From assembly GCF_022532105.1 (NCBI RefSeq), contig NZ_CP092832.1, positions 372,001-436,000 on the forward strand: a DNA stretch of 64,000 nucleotides, given 5' to 3'. Positions 1 through 7,322 of the stretch are shown one piece after another. Both the position numbers and the translations under genes were made by a program. The DNA is from Flavobacterium sp. HJ-32-4. GTDB lineage: Bacteria > Bacteroidota > Bacteroidia > Flavobacteriales > Flavobacteriaceae. The notes under the pieces are model-generated. The model saw only the letters and a program-made list of their open reading frames with translations, had not been told where the DNA came from and did no database searches. Position 1 is the stretch's first letter. The number at the start of each line of letters is the position of its first letter.

Positions 1-688
1 TCTTGGAGAAACGGTCGGTAATCGACTGCAACCGCAGGATATCCTTTTCAATCTCCGCCACCATCACCGCGTCCATTTGATCGGCTTTCATGATCTCCAA
101 CCAACCCATGAGCGACGACAGCGGTGTGCCAATCTGGTGGGCCGTTTCCTTCGCCATACCCGCCCATAGTTTGTTTTCGATGGCCATTTTGTTGCTTCGG
201 TAGAAGTTATACACGAGTGTCACGAACAACACGATAATCAGCAACAACGCCAACGGATAATACTTTAACTGGTTCAGGCGCGATGAGTTTCCGTAATACA
301 CATAGGTCGTTTTCCCTTCCGCATACGTATTCACGATCGGGGCATTCTCCTGTTTCAGGCGATCGATAAACGCCGCCATCTTCTTGCTGTTTTTACTGAT
401 ATCCTCCGGTACATTGATTTGGCTGATGATCCGTCCGTTTTCCATCTGCACCGCCGGAATGGTGGTATTGCTTTGCAGGACGTCGAGCACCAAGGGATCC
501 AGTTCGTTGTTCGGATCGAGGTTTTGCAAGGAGGTCTGCGCCGAAGCCCACAACTCCATCTTTTGGCGCTCCTCCCCTTTGAAAATTTGGAAAAACGAAT
601 ACGTATTCCATACGATGAGCGAGACGACCACCAATGACGTAATGACGATGACCCATCGGGCGCGGTTCCGGCGTTCGGAGAGATCCAT
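1..688 (-). CDS. Sensor histidine kinase, 5' part (C-terminus beyond window edge)
   Basis: The gene enters from the left edge, so only the first 229 codons are visible and no stop is seen. The start chosen is the ATG at 686-688. Translation gives an N-terminal membrane helix (about residues 12-30), an extracytoplasmic stretch of roughly 110 residues, a second helix (about 141-161), and then a HisKA-type dimerisation segment with the motif KETAHQIGTPLSSLMGW. His184 in AHQIGTPL is the expected phosphorylated residue. The catalytic ATPase domain must lie outside the window. By family knowledge this is a membrane sensor kinase that phosphorylates a response regulator. Neither its signal nor its partner can be read here. 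A near-consensus -7 box (TATCTTTA, minus strand, 706-713) lies 17 nt upstream of the ATG. Confidence 0.9.
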   Translation of the reverse strand, partial: MDLSERRNRARWVIVITSLVVVSLIVWNTYSFFQIFKGEERQKMELWASAQTSLQNLDPNNELDPLVLDVLQSNTTIPAVQMENGRIISQINVPEDISKNSKKMAAFIDRLKQENAPIVNTYAEGKTTYVYYGNSSRLNQLKYYPLALLLIIVLFVTLVYNFYRSNKMAIENKLWAGMAKETAHQIGTPLSSLMGWLEIMKADQMDAVMVAEIEKDILRLQSITDRFSK

Positions 689-784
689 GCAAAGCGTTTG
701 TGTGCTAAAGATACAGTTTTTTGGAATGGCAGCCGGCCTCGCGCACGCTTCGATCGGGACACGCCACACTAGCAACCGAATGCC

Positions 785-792
785 TACCTTTG
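785..792 (+). promoter_or_regulatory. -7 promoter box (TACCTTTG) of the flavin reductase gene
   Basis: This is a perfect match to the Bacteroidota -7 consensus TAnnTTTG, 21 nt before the ATG at 814. It supports that start over the more upstream in-frame ATG at 721, which would lie before the promoter. Confidence 0.6.
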
Positions 793-813
793 CACTTCAA
801 AACGTTTCACAAC

Positions 814-1692
814 ATGATCTCTATAACACCCGACGGGGCGTCTACCGCCCAATTCCAATCGTATTTACAGGGCGCAGTAGGCCCGCGTCCGATTGCCTTT
901 GCCAGCACCATCGACGAGAACGGCAACCGCAACCTCTCGCCTTTCAGTTTCTTCAACGTATTCAGCGCCAATCCGCCCATTTTGGTGTTTTCGCCTTCGC
1001 GACGCGTACGCGACAATACGGTGAAACACACCCTCACGAACGTACAAGCTGTGCCTGAAGTGGTCATCAACGTGGTCAATTATGCCATCGTGCAGCAATC
1101 GTCGCTGTCAAGTACGGAATACCCTGCCGGAGTGGACGAATTCACCAAATCCGGACTTACCCCGATCGCTTCCGATCTCATTCGACCGTTCCGTGTGGCG
1201 GAAAGCCCCGTGCAATTCGAGTGTCGGGTAAACGAGGTCATCAGCCTCGGTGAAAATGGTGGCGCCGGCAATCTGGTGATTTGTGAGGTATTGAAAATCC
1301 ACGTCGACGAAAACATCCTTGACGAAAAAGGCAACATCGACGCGGTGAAGATCGATCTCGTGGCACGTATGGGTGGTAACTGGTATTCGCGCGCCAACCA
1401 GGGGCTTTTCGAGGTAGAGAAGCCACTTTCCACACTAGGCATCGGTGTTGATAAAATTCCGGCATTTATACGGGAAAGCCGTATCTTTGATGGAAATGAT
1501 TTTGGTAAATTGGGCAACGTGGAAGCACTCCCGTCAGAGGCCGAAATCAGGGCATTCGTGTCTGAAACCATCGCCGTAAAAGCGGTGCTCAGCGCTGGCG
1601 ACGAAGAGAAAATCCACAAAAAGGCCAAACAATATCTCGACGAAGGCAATGTGTCTTCTGCATGGAAAACGCTTCTGGCCGAGCGAATTTGA
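814..1692 (+). CDS. Flavin reductase-like (DIM6/NTAB family) FMN-binding protein
   Basis: A 292-residue protein of the flavin reductase-like split-barrel family, seen in GAVGPRPIAFASTID and in NLSPFSFFNVFSANPPILVF, which are typical FMN-contact segments near residues 20-65. Members bind FMN and often act as NAD(P)H:flavin oxidoreductases or as partners of oxygenases. The substrate here is unknown. The barrel occupies about residues 1-200. The remaining ~90 residues are a C-terminal extension usual for the longer Bacteroidota members. I start at ATG 814 because the in-frame ATG 721 would add 31 residues without family character and lies upstream of the promoter. The DUF3127 gene follows after 18 nt, so the two are probably co-transcribed. 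Confidence 0.88.
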   Translation: MISITPDGASTAQFQSYLQGAVGPRPIAFASTIDENGNRNLSPFSFFNVFSANPPILVFSPSRRVRDNTVKHTLTNVQAVPEVVINVVNYAIVQQSSLSSTEYPAGVDEFTKSGLTPIASDLIRPFRVAESPVQFECRVNEVISLGENGGAGNLVICEVLKIHVDENILDEKGNIDAVKIDLVARMGGNWYSRANQGLFEVEKPLSTLGIGVDKIPAFIRESRIFDGNDFGKLGNVEALPSEAEIRAFVSETIAVKAVLSAGDEEKIHKKAKQYLDEGNVSSAWKTLLAERI

Positions 1693-1710
1693 ATTTAAAA
1701 AATACAGACA

Positions 1711-2100
1711 ATGGAAGTTACAGGAAGAATCAAGGTCATCAATCCCGAGCAACAAGTGAGCGCGTCGTTCCGCAAACGGGAACTGGTAGTTACCACCGAA
1801 GAGCAATACCCGCAACATATCATGGTGGAGTTCACGCAAGACAAATGCGATCTGCTCAACAGTTATAAAGTAGGTGAACCGGTGCGCGTATCCATCAACC
1901 TTCGCGGTCGCGAATGGGTGAGCCCGCAAGGTGAAACCCGCTATTTCAATTCGATCCAGGGATGGCGTATCGAGCGCCTTGCCCAGGAAGCGCCTGCCAC
2001 ACCGCAGTACGCCCAACAGCCTGCCGCACCGGCCATGCCGCAACATTTTGAACCGGCTACCGACTTCAATGAAGAGGAACACGACGATCTTCCCTTCTAA
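1711..2100 (+). CDS. DUF3127 protein with SSB-like acidic C-terminal tip
   Basis: A 129-residue protein. Residues 1-90 (MEVTGRIKVINPEQQVS... to FNSIQGWRIERL) match the DUF3127 family, a small OB-fold-like domain common in Bacteroidota and usually discussed as single-strand DNA-binding-like. Residues ~92-115 form an Ala/Pro/Gln-rich flexible linker. The protein ends EEEHDDLPF, which resembles the acidic tip (DDDIPF) that bacterial SSB proteins use to recruit repair and replication enzymes. The SSB-like role is inferred from this architecture, not shown. It follows the flavin reductase gene by 18 nt and is closed by a rho-independent terminator at 2121-2148. Confidence 0.85.
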   Translation: MEVTGRIKVINPEQQVSASFRKRELVVTTEEQYPQHIMVEFTQDKCDLLNSYKVGEPVRVSINLRGREWVSPQGETRYFNSIQGWRIERLAQEAPATPQYAQQPAAPAMPQHFEPATDFNEEEHDDLPF

Positions 2101-2120
2101 TCGCAAAAAGACACTCCTGA

Positions 2121-2148
2121 ACCCGACCGGTAACGCGTCGGGTTTTTT
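2121..2148 (+). terminator. Rho-independent terminator after DUF3127 gene
   Basis: Stem ACCCGAC (2121-2127) pairs with GTCGGGT (2137-2143), followed by a T run to 2148. It ends the flavin reductase-DUF3127 unit. The aat -7 box starts in the T run. Confidence 0.75.
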
Positions 2149-2155
2149 ATTTTTG
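2148..2155 (+). promoter_or_regulatory. -7 promoter box (TATTTTTG) of aat, 4 nt before the ATG
   Basis: Perfect TAnnTTTG only 4 nt upstream of the ATG at 2160. This predicts transcription starting at or next to the start codon, hence a leaderless or nearly leaderless mRNA. Confidence 0.55.
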
Positions 2156-2159
2156 CGCC

Positions 2160-2801
2160 ATGTATTTTTTGCTAAAGGAACTGTATTTCCCTCCGGTGGA
2201 AAAAGCCGATCGCCATGGACTTCTCGCCATTGGCGGCGATTTGTCACCCGAGCGGCTCTTACTGGCCTACCGATCGGGCATCTTTCCCTGGTTCCAGGAA
2301 GGGGAGCCTATTTTATGGTGGGCGCCTCCGAAGCGCATGGTGTTGTTCTTCGACGAACTGAAGGTCAGCAAAAGCATGCGCCTGCTGCTGCAAAAGAATC
2401 CTTTTACCATCACCTTCAACTAGGCGTTTGATCAGGTCATCCACCACTGCCGCCACATGGTCCGAAAAGGTGAGACCGAAACCTGGATTACCCCCGAAAT
2501 GGTGGAAGCCTACCGCGAATTACACCGCCAGGGGCATGCCCGTTCGGTGGAAGTATGGCAGGATGGAGAACTGGTCGGCGGTTTATACGGCATCGACCTC
2601 GGTACGATTTTTTGTGGGGAAAGTATGTTTTCGCTGGTGCCCAACGCGTCAAAGGCGGCCTTTATCTTTTTAGCGCGAAAACTAGAGGTCGACGGCTACC
2701 GCCTTTTGGATGCCCAGCTACATAACCCCCACCTGGCGTCGTTGGGTTGCCGTGAGATTCCCCGGACGCAGTTTATGGACCTCATCCGAACCCCGCGCTA
2801 A
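2160..2801 (+). pseudogene. aat: Leucyl/phenylalanyl-tRNA-protein transferase, interrupted by an in-frame amber codon
   Basis: Aat transfers Leu or Phe from tRNA to N-terminal Arg/Lys of proteins, feeding the ClpS/ClpAP N-degron pathway. The reading frame from 2160 to 2801 would encode 213 residues, normal for the family, but codon 88 (2421-2423) is TAG. Before it come recognisable family segments ([34 protein letters not shown]). After it, in the same frame, come FDQVIHHCR, TWITPEMVEAY, GGLYGIDLGTIFCGESMFS, NASKAAFIFL and LGCREIPR. There is no frameshift, so a single base substitution explains the break. The gene is either freshly inactivated, suppressed by readthrough, or mis-sequenced at one base. 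Restart at ATG 2457 would give only a 114-residue C-terminal half. Confidence 0.9.
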
Positions 2802-2807
2802 GGCACG

Positions 2808-3626
2808 CTATTGCGGCGGATCGGCAAGATTGTTCTCCCTACGGTTCCAGAGCTCTTCATAACTCACCAAAAAGCTACCCAGAACCTTGTGCTTGGGATC
2901 GAAATACTTGAACCGCAACGTCCGGATCCCGTGTACCCCCACGAGCTTGTGTATGGCAGCCAGGTCGCTGTTTCGAATGACCAACCGCTTGATCTCTTGC
3001 ATCACCCCCGGGTTGTCCATCATGGAGGCATAGGGTTCCTTAACCGTGATATGGTACTCCAGTTCCATGTCGGCATTGATATCAATGTCGGTAATGGTAG
3101 TACCTTCTTTCTCATCCACCAACGGAAGTCCACGGCGTACGACATTCACACTCTTCCGAAGTTCGGGAAGGATGACGCGGTTGCCGGGTATAATACCGTT
3201 CGGGTTCACGGGGTTCTCAATTTTCTTCGTTGCCAGCCCCTGGATCAACTTGTCCATCCGCGCCTTATTCAACACAATCCGGGCTATACGCGATTTATCG
3301 AGGGCCATTATATCAAGCTCAAAAACAACCCCCTTATCGACCAACGGTTTGGTATGGCTGTCGTTGGCGAGGTTGTCCGCCAGATAGGGTACGAAGTTCA
3401 TGAAATACTGCTTCTCCATGGCGGTGTTGGGGATGTTGAGATCAATGCGAATGCCGACCCGATTGTCGTCTCTCACCTCCGCCTGGGTCGATAAAACATC
3501 CCCATCTTCGTACAACTGTACGGACGATTGGTTATAATCTTTAACGAAACGCTCTAGCTCCTGTCTTGGATTTTGGCAGGAAACGAAAAAAACACCGAGG
3601 AGTATCACTAAAGAAAAATACTTCAT
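2808..3626 (-). CDS. Conserved lipoprotein of unknown function
   Basis: 272 residues with a lipoprotein signal: hydrophobic residues 4-15 and a lipobox FVSC with the lipid-carrying Cys at residue 17. The mature part is charged, without further membrane helices, and alternates beta-like and helical segments. I recognise no named domain. It is the third gene of a minus-strand unit queT-tag-lipoprotein, 15 nt after the tag stop codon, so it may simply be carried along. It converges on aat with 6 nt between the stops. Confidence 0.75.
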   Translation of the reverse strand: MKYFSLVILLGVFFVSCQNPRQELERFVKDYNQSSVQLYEDGDVLSTQAEVRDDNRVGIRIDLNIPNTAMEKQYFMNFVPYLADNLANDSHTKPLVDKGVVFELDIMALDKSRIARIVLNKARMDKLIQGLATKKIENPVNPNGIIPGNRVILPELRKSVNVVRRGLPLVDEKEGTTITDIDINADMELEYHITVKEPYASMMDNPGVMQEIKRLVIRNSDLAAIHKLVGVHGIRTLRFKYFDPKHKVLGSFLVSYEELWNRRENNLADPPQ

Positions 3627-3641
3627 AAACTATCGATCGTA

Positions 3642-4202
3642 TTAAACGTGGCGCGTCCAACAATCTGCCACATGGTCGTTCACCATTCCCGTTGCCTGCA
3701 TATGGGCGTACACCACGGTGGATCCTACAAACTTAAAGCCCCGCTTCTTCAAATCCTTGCTTATGGCATCGGAAAGCGGCGTGGTGGCTTGCGCCTGCGA
3801 CAGGTCGCGGATCGGATTGTCAATCGGTTGGCCGTTTGTAAAGCCCCAAATATAATCGGAAAAACTTCCGAATTCCCGTTGGACTTCCATAAAAGCACGT
3901 GCGTTGCTGATAGCGGCAAGCACCTTCAGACGGTTCCGTATAATTCCCGTATCCTCCAGCAATTCGGCTACTTTCGTATCATCGTAATCGGCAATCCGGC
4001 GGTAATCGAACTGATCGAACGCCCGTCGAAAGTGCTCGCGTTTCCGCAGGATCGTAATCCAGCTTAAGCCCGCCTGGAAGGTTTCAAGGATCAGGAATTC
4101 AAAAAGTGTGGCGTCGTCTTTCACCGGACGGCCCCATTCCTCATCGTGGTATTTCTCATACAGTGCGTCGCCAACACACCATTTACATCGTGTTTTTTCC
4201 AT
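3642..4202 (-). CDS. tag: DNA-3-methyladenine glycosylase I
   Basis: 186 residues, typical for Tag, which excises 3-methyladenine from alkylated DNA. Visible are the N-terminal zinc-site residues (Cys6 or Cys9, His19 in YEKYHDEEWG), the catalytic Glu40 in ILETFQAGLSW, the helix-hairpin-helix core, and the C-terminal zinc ligands His177 and Cys181 in NDHVADC. The start codon lies 20 nt inside the end of the upstream queT gene in another frame, so translation of the two is probably coupled. Confidence 0.96.
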   Translation of the reverse strand: MEKTRCKWCVGDALYEKYHDEEWGRPVKDDATLFEFLILETFQAGLSWITILRKREHFRRAFDQFDYRRIADYDDTKVAELLEDTGIIRNRLKVLAAISNARAFMEVQREFGSFSDYIWGFTNGQPIDNPIRDLSQAQATTPLSDAISKDLKKRGFKFVGSTVVYAHMQATGMVNDHVADCWTRHV

Positions 4203-4851
4203 GTGCAGGATCGGTTTCTAAATAGCGTTTGATGCTATGGTGTCCTAAATAAATCAACGGCGTCAGCACGACGGCGACCACCAGTTTGAAGGTGTATCCG
4301 GTGAGACCCGAGGAAATATAATTCGGTAAGTCCATCTTCCCCGGAAGGTAAAATCCGATACCCAACACGATGAACGAATCGAAAAGTTGCGATACAATAG
4401 TCGACCCTGTCGTGCGCAACCAAATCATCTTGCCGCCCGTGCGATTTCGGAAGAACCAGAAAATCGATACATCGATGAGTTGCGACACAAGGAAGGCGAC
4501 GATACTTCCGACGATGATCCACATCGACTGGCTGAATACGGGCGTGAACTGGGCGTCCGTTACCGGACTGATCGCCGCCGCCGGCACGTGGATCGCCACA
4601 TACAGGATCAGGAACGCATAGCCGATGAGTCCGGCCGTAATCAACGACAACTTCCGAACACCGCTGTGTCCGTAATACTCATTAATAAGGTCGGTTGTCA
4701 GGAATACGATGGGCCACGGAATGATCCCCATACTCATCACAAATGGCCCGATCTGGATGAGTTTACCGCCTATGAGTTCGGCTGTGACGGCGTTGGTAAT
4801 GAAAATACCGGCCAGTAGGATGAAGATGAGATCGCGTCGCGTCTTGAACAT
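4183..4851 (-). CDS. Queuosine precursor transporter (VUT/YhhQ family)
   Basis: 222 residues with about six membrane helices. It matches the VUT/YhhQ family of inner-membrane transporters that take up queuosine precursors such as preQ0 or preQ1: TNAVTAELIGGKL, WPIVFLTTDLINEYYG, LVSQLIDVSIFWFFR and SQLFDSFIVLGIGFYLPG are family hallmarks. It is first in the unit queT-tag-lipoprotein and overlaps tag by 20 nt. A near-consensus -7 box (TATTTTAG, minus strand, 4869-4876) lies 17 nt upstream of the ATG. I looked for a preQ1 riboswitch in 4852-4943 and could not recognise one. Confidence 0.93.
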   Translation of the reverse strand: MFKTRRDLIFILLAGIFITNAVTAELIGGKLIQIGPFVMSMGIIPWPIVFLTTDLINEYYGHSGVRKLSLITAGLIGYAFLILYVAIHVPAAAISPVTDAQFTPVFSQSMWIIVGSIVAFLVSQLIDVSIFWFFRNRTGGKMIWLRTTGSTIVSQLFDSFIVLGIGFYLPGKMDLPNYISSGLTGYTFKLVVAVVLTPLIYLGHHSIKRYLETDPAHGKNTM

Positions 4852-4943
4852 ATCGAATGGGTAAGCCGCTAAAATACATGAAAAAGCGATACCCGTCGTG
4901 GGGCAATTGCCAAAAGTGCGGGGTCCACCGGAGACGGGTTCCG

Positions 4944-7319
4944 TTAGTTACGCACGATCTCCACCACCCGGTGAATTTCGTTGCCGTCTTCGTCGGTCAC
5001 CGTCACATCGTACCGTCCGGTTTTGGCTTTCAGCGGCATTTCATGGAAGGTCTTAGTCGATCCCACATACCGGTGGTCGATATACCAAAACAGCTGTTTT
5101 TCGCGGTCGGAATGTGCTACTTTGATGATCACAGGCTGCACCTGGCTGTCGAAATTCTTGGTAAGGTAAATTTTGGTATGCGCCTTGGGGTAGATGAAAT
5201 CCATCGTGGCCTGTTGGGGCGACTGGCAACCCGGACGGAACGGCGGCAACGGCTCATAATCGATGTGTTGCCCCCTGTAATACCATTCCATTACCGGAGG
5301 CAGCACGAACCAGGGCCGCGTGACGATGTTGTCAACGGCCTCGCAACTGCTGTTCACCCGAAACCGACCAGACACATCGGTATGGATTTGCTTGTGATAC
5401 GGACAAAGCGATGACGTTTTTCCTTTCAACGGAACAAACTCTTTTCGGGTCGGGCAAAATGTTTGGGGAAGGAATCCGCTTTGGGCGCATACTTCCACTT
5501 CTTCCAAATCGTTCAACGGCGTGGCAAACCATCGCTTGCGCGGAAGCAGGTTGAATACGTCAAACATCACAGGTGCCGCCGATCCGACACCGGTCAGTTC
5601 CGGACGGCCTTCCCCAGTGGCATTTCCTACCCAAACCCCGACGACATAATCCGGACTGGAGCCAATGGCCCATGCATCACGATTGCCAAAGCTGGTGCCG
5701 GTCTTCCAGGCGACCTTCCGCGAACTGTCGTAGAATTTCCAGGCCTCATCGCCTTCCGGCCGGTTCACTTCCTCCATGGCCAGATACGCCAGGTAAATGG
5801 ACCCCGCACCCACGATCGTTTTCTGGAAACTTTCTTCCCCAAAGTCGACCTGCAGGTCGTTGTCAAGGTTCGGTTCGGCAAACTCGCCTTTACGGTACCG
5901 GGCCTGATGTGAGTTGAAATAGGTAACGGTAGAAGACAGGCCCGCATACGTCCGGCATAAGTCCCATAAATTGCTTTCGGCACCACCCAGGATGAGCGAG
6001 AGCCCGTACTGCCCCACCGGACGATTGATGTCGCGCAGCCGGAAGCGGTGTAACTGGTCATAGAACTTCCCGATGCCGTAATCCTGCAGCATGAGAACGG
6101 CGGGAATGTTGAGCGACCGCGATAAGGCGCGACTGGCGGGAACGGCTCCATCGTAGGTTTGGTTGAAGTTTTGCGGCGTGTATCCCGATATCTGGGTCGG
6201 CACATCGGCCACCAGCGTATGGGGAAGGATTTGCCCTTCGTCGAGCATCGACGCATACAACAGCGGTTTCAGGATACTCCCCGTGCTGCGCGGCGCCCCG
6301 ATGATATCAACGTCCTTCTGGTGATCGCTATCCGTAGGCGTATTGCCCACATAGGCGATGACGTTGCGCGTATGCACATCCAACACCAAAACCGCCATGT
6401 TGTAAATCTCGTTTTGGCGGTATTGTCCATAGTAAAACCGCACCAGCTCGTTCGCGCGTTGCTGCAGGTGGATGTCGACCGTCGACCGTACCCATTGTCC
6501 TTCCCGCGTTTTCGCAACACGCTGCAGCAGGTGTGGTGCCGATGTGGGAAGCGGATACGGCTTCTGCGGCAGGGGTTCCGCCACGGATAGCCGATAGGTC
6601 GCTTCGTCGATGACGCCTTCCTTCCATAATTTGGCCAGCAGGCGGTCGCGTTTGGCGCGGAGTTTCTCCTGGTTCTTTCCCGGATAAATCAAGGACGGGG
6701 CATTGGGAAGTACGGCCAATGTGGCACTCTCCGCCCATGAAAGTTGGTGGGGCCGCACACCGAAATACCGCCAGGAAGCCATCTCCAATCCTACTACGTT
6801 ACCGCCAAACGGAGCATGCGCCGCATACAGCCCGATGATCTCGTCTTTGGAATAACGGCATTCGAGCCGCGTGGCCAGTATGATTTCAATGGCTTTCTCA
6901 AAGTAGCTGCGTTTTTTACCGTCCCTCGACAACCGGATAACTTGTTGGGTTAACGTACTGCCCCCTCGCACGACCCGGCCCGCTTTGGCGTTCTGTCGCA
7001 CCGCATTGACCATCGCCACGGGGTTGAACCCCGGATGGGAACGAAAATGTTGGTCTTCGAAATAGATCAGGCATTGCTGGAATTTCACCGGGATACTATC
7101 GCCCTGCGGAAACCGCCATTGGCCATCACGGGCGATTTTGGCGCCCAGTAATTCGCCGTTGCTGCTTTCGAGTACGGTGGAATAAGGCGTTTCGAAAAGC
7201 GGATCGGGCAGGCAGAAATAGTAGCCGACCAGCAACAGCACTGTCAGCGCCGATTTGATAGGATGGCGGCGCACCCAGCCTTTGAGCCGACGCCATCCGT
7301 TTTGGATCCTCTGTTTCAT
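4944..7319 (-). CDS. pbpC: Penicillin-binding protein 1C (bifunctional peptidoglycan synthase)
   Basis: 791 residues. An N-terminal membrane anchor (about 20-38) is followed by a GT51 glycosyltransferase domain with FEDQHFRSHPGFNP and GGSTLTQQVIRL. The transpeptidase domain shows the three penicillin-binding motifs: STGSILKP (SxxK, near residue 345), SRSLNIPA (SxN) and WKTGTSFG (KTG). A C-terminal ~100-residue beta domain (BiPBP_C type) ends the protein. It polymerises glycan strands and may crosslink them on the outer face of the inner membrane. It lies 3 nt downstream of the alpha-2-macroglobulin gene, a pairing known from many Gram-negative bacteria, where macroglobulin and PBP1C are thought to work together in envelope protection and repair. 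Confidence 0.96.
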   Translation of the reverse strand: MKQRIQNGWRRLKGWVRRHPIKSALTVLLLVGYYFCLPDPLFETPYSTVLESSNGELLGAKIARDGQWRFPQGDSIPVKFQQCLIYFEDQHFRSHPGFNPVAMVNAVRQNAKAGRVVRGGSTLTQQVIRLSRDGKKRSYFEKAIEIILATRLECRYSKDEIIGLYAAHAPFGGNVVGLEMASWRYFGVRPHQLSWAESATLAVLPNAPSLIYPGKNQEKLRAKRDRLLAKLWKEGVIDEATYRLSVAEPLPQKPYPLPTSAPHLLQRVAKTREGQWVRSTVDIHLQQRANELVRFYYGQYRQNEIYNMAVLVLDVHTRNVIAYVGNTPTDSDHQKDVDIIGAPRSTGSILKPLLYASMLDEGQILPHTLVADVPTQISGYTPQNFNQTYDGAVPASRALSRSLNIPAVLMLQDYGIGKFYDQLHRFRLRDINRPVGQYGLSLILGGAESNLWDLCRTYAGLSSTVTYFNSHQARYRKGEFAEPNLDNDLQVDFGEESFQKTIVGAGSIYLAYLAMEEVNRPEGDEAWKFYDSSRKVAWKTGTSFGNRDAWAIGSSPDYVVGVWVGNATGEGRPELTGVGSAAPVMFDVFNLLPRKRWFATPLNDLEEVEVCAQSGFLPQTFCPTRKEFVPLKGKTSSLCPYHKQIHTDVSGRFRVNSSCEAVDNIVTRPWFVLPPVMEWYYRGQHIDYEPLPPFRPGCQSPQQATMDFIYPKAHTKIYLTKNFDSQVQPVIIKVAHSDREKQLFWYIDHRYVGSTKTFHEMPLKAKTGRYDVTVTDEDGNEIHRVVEIVRN

Positions 7320-7322
7320 ACC

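Noticed and set aside
2421..2423. Pyrrolysine or general amber recoding as the explanation for TAG in aat
   Set aside because: No pylT/pylS-like genes are seen and TAG ends other genes here normally. Selenocysteine would need TGA.
2811..3494. 227-residue plus-strand open frame opposite the lipoprotein gene
   Set aside because: Antisense shadow. The minus-strand gene has a lipobox and coupling to tag.
4852..4943. preQ1 riboswitch before the queuosine precursor transporter
   Set aside because: I could not find a preQ1-type aptamer pattern. The region contains only a -7-like box and a GC-rich stretch.
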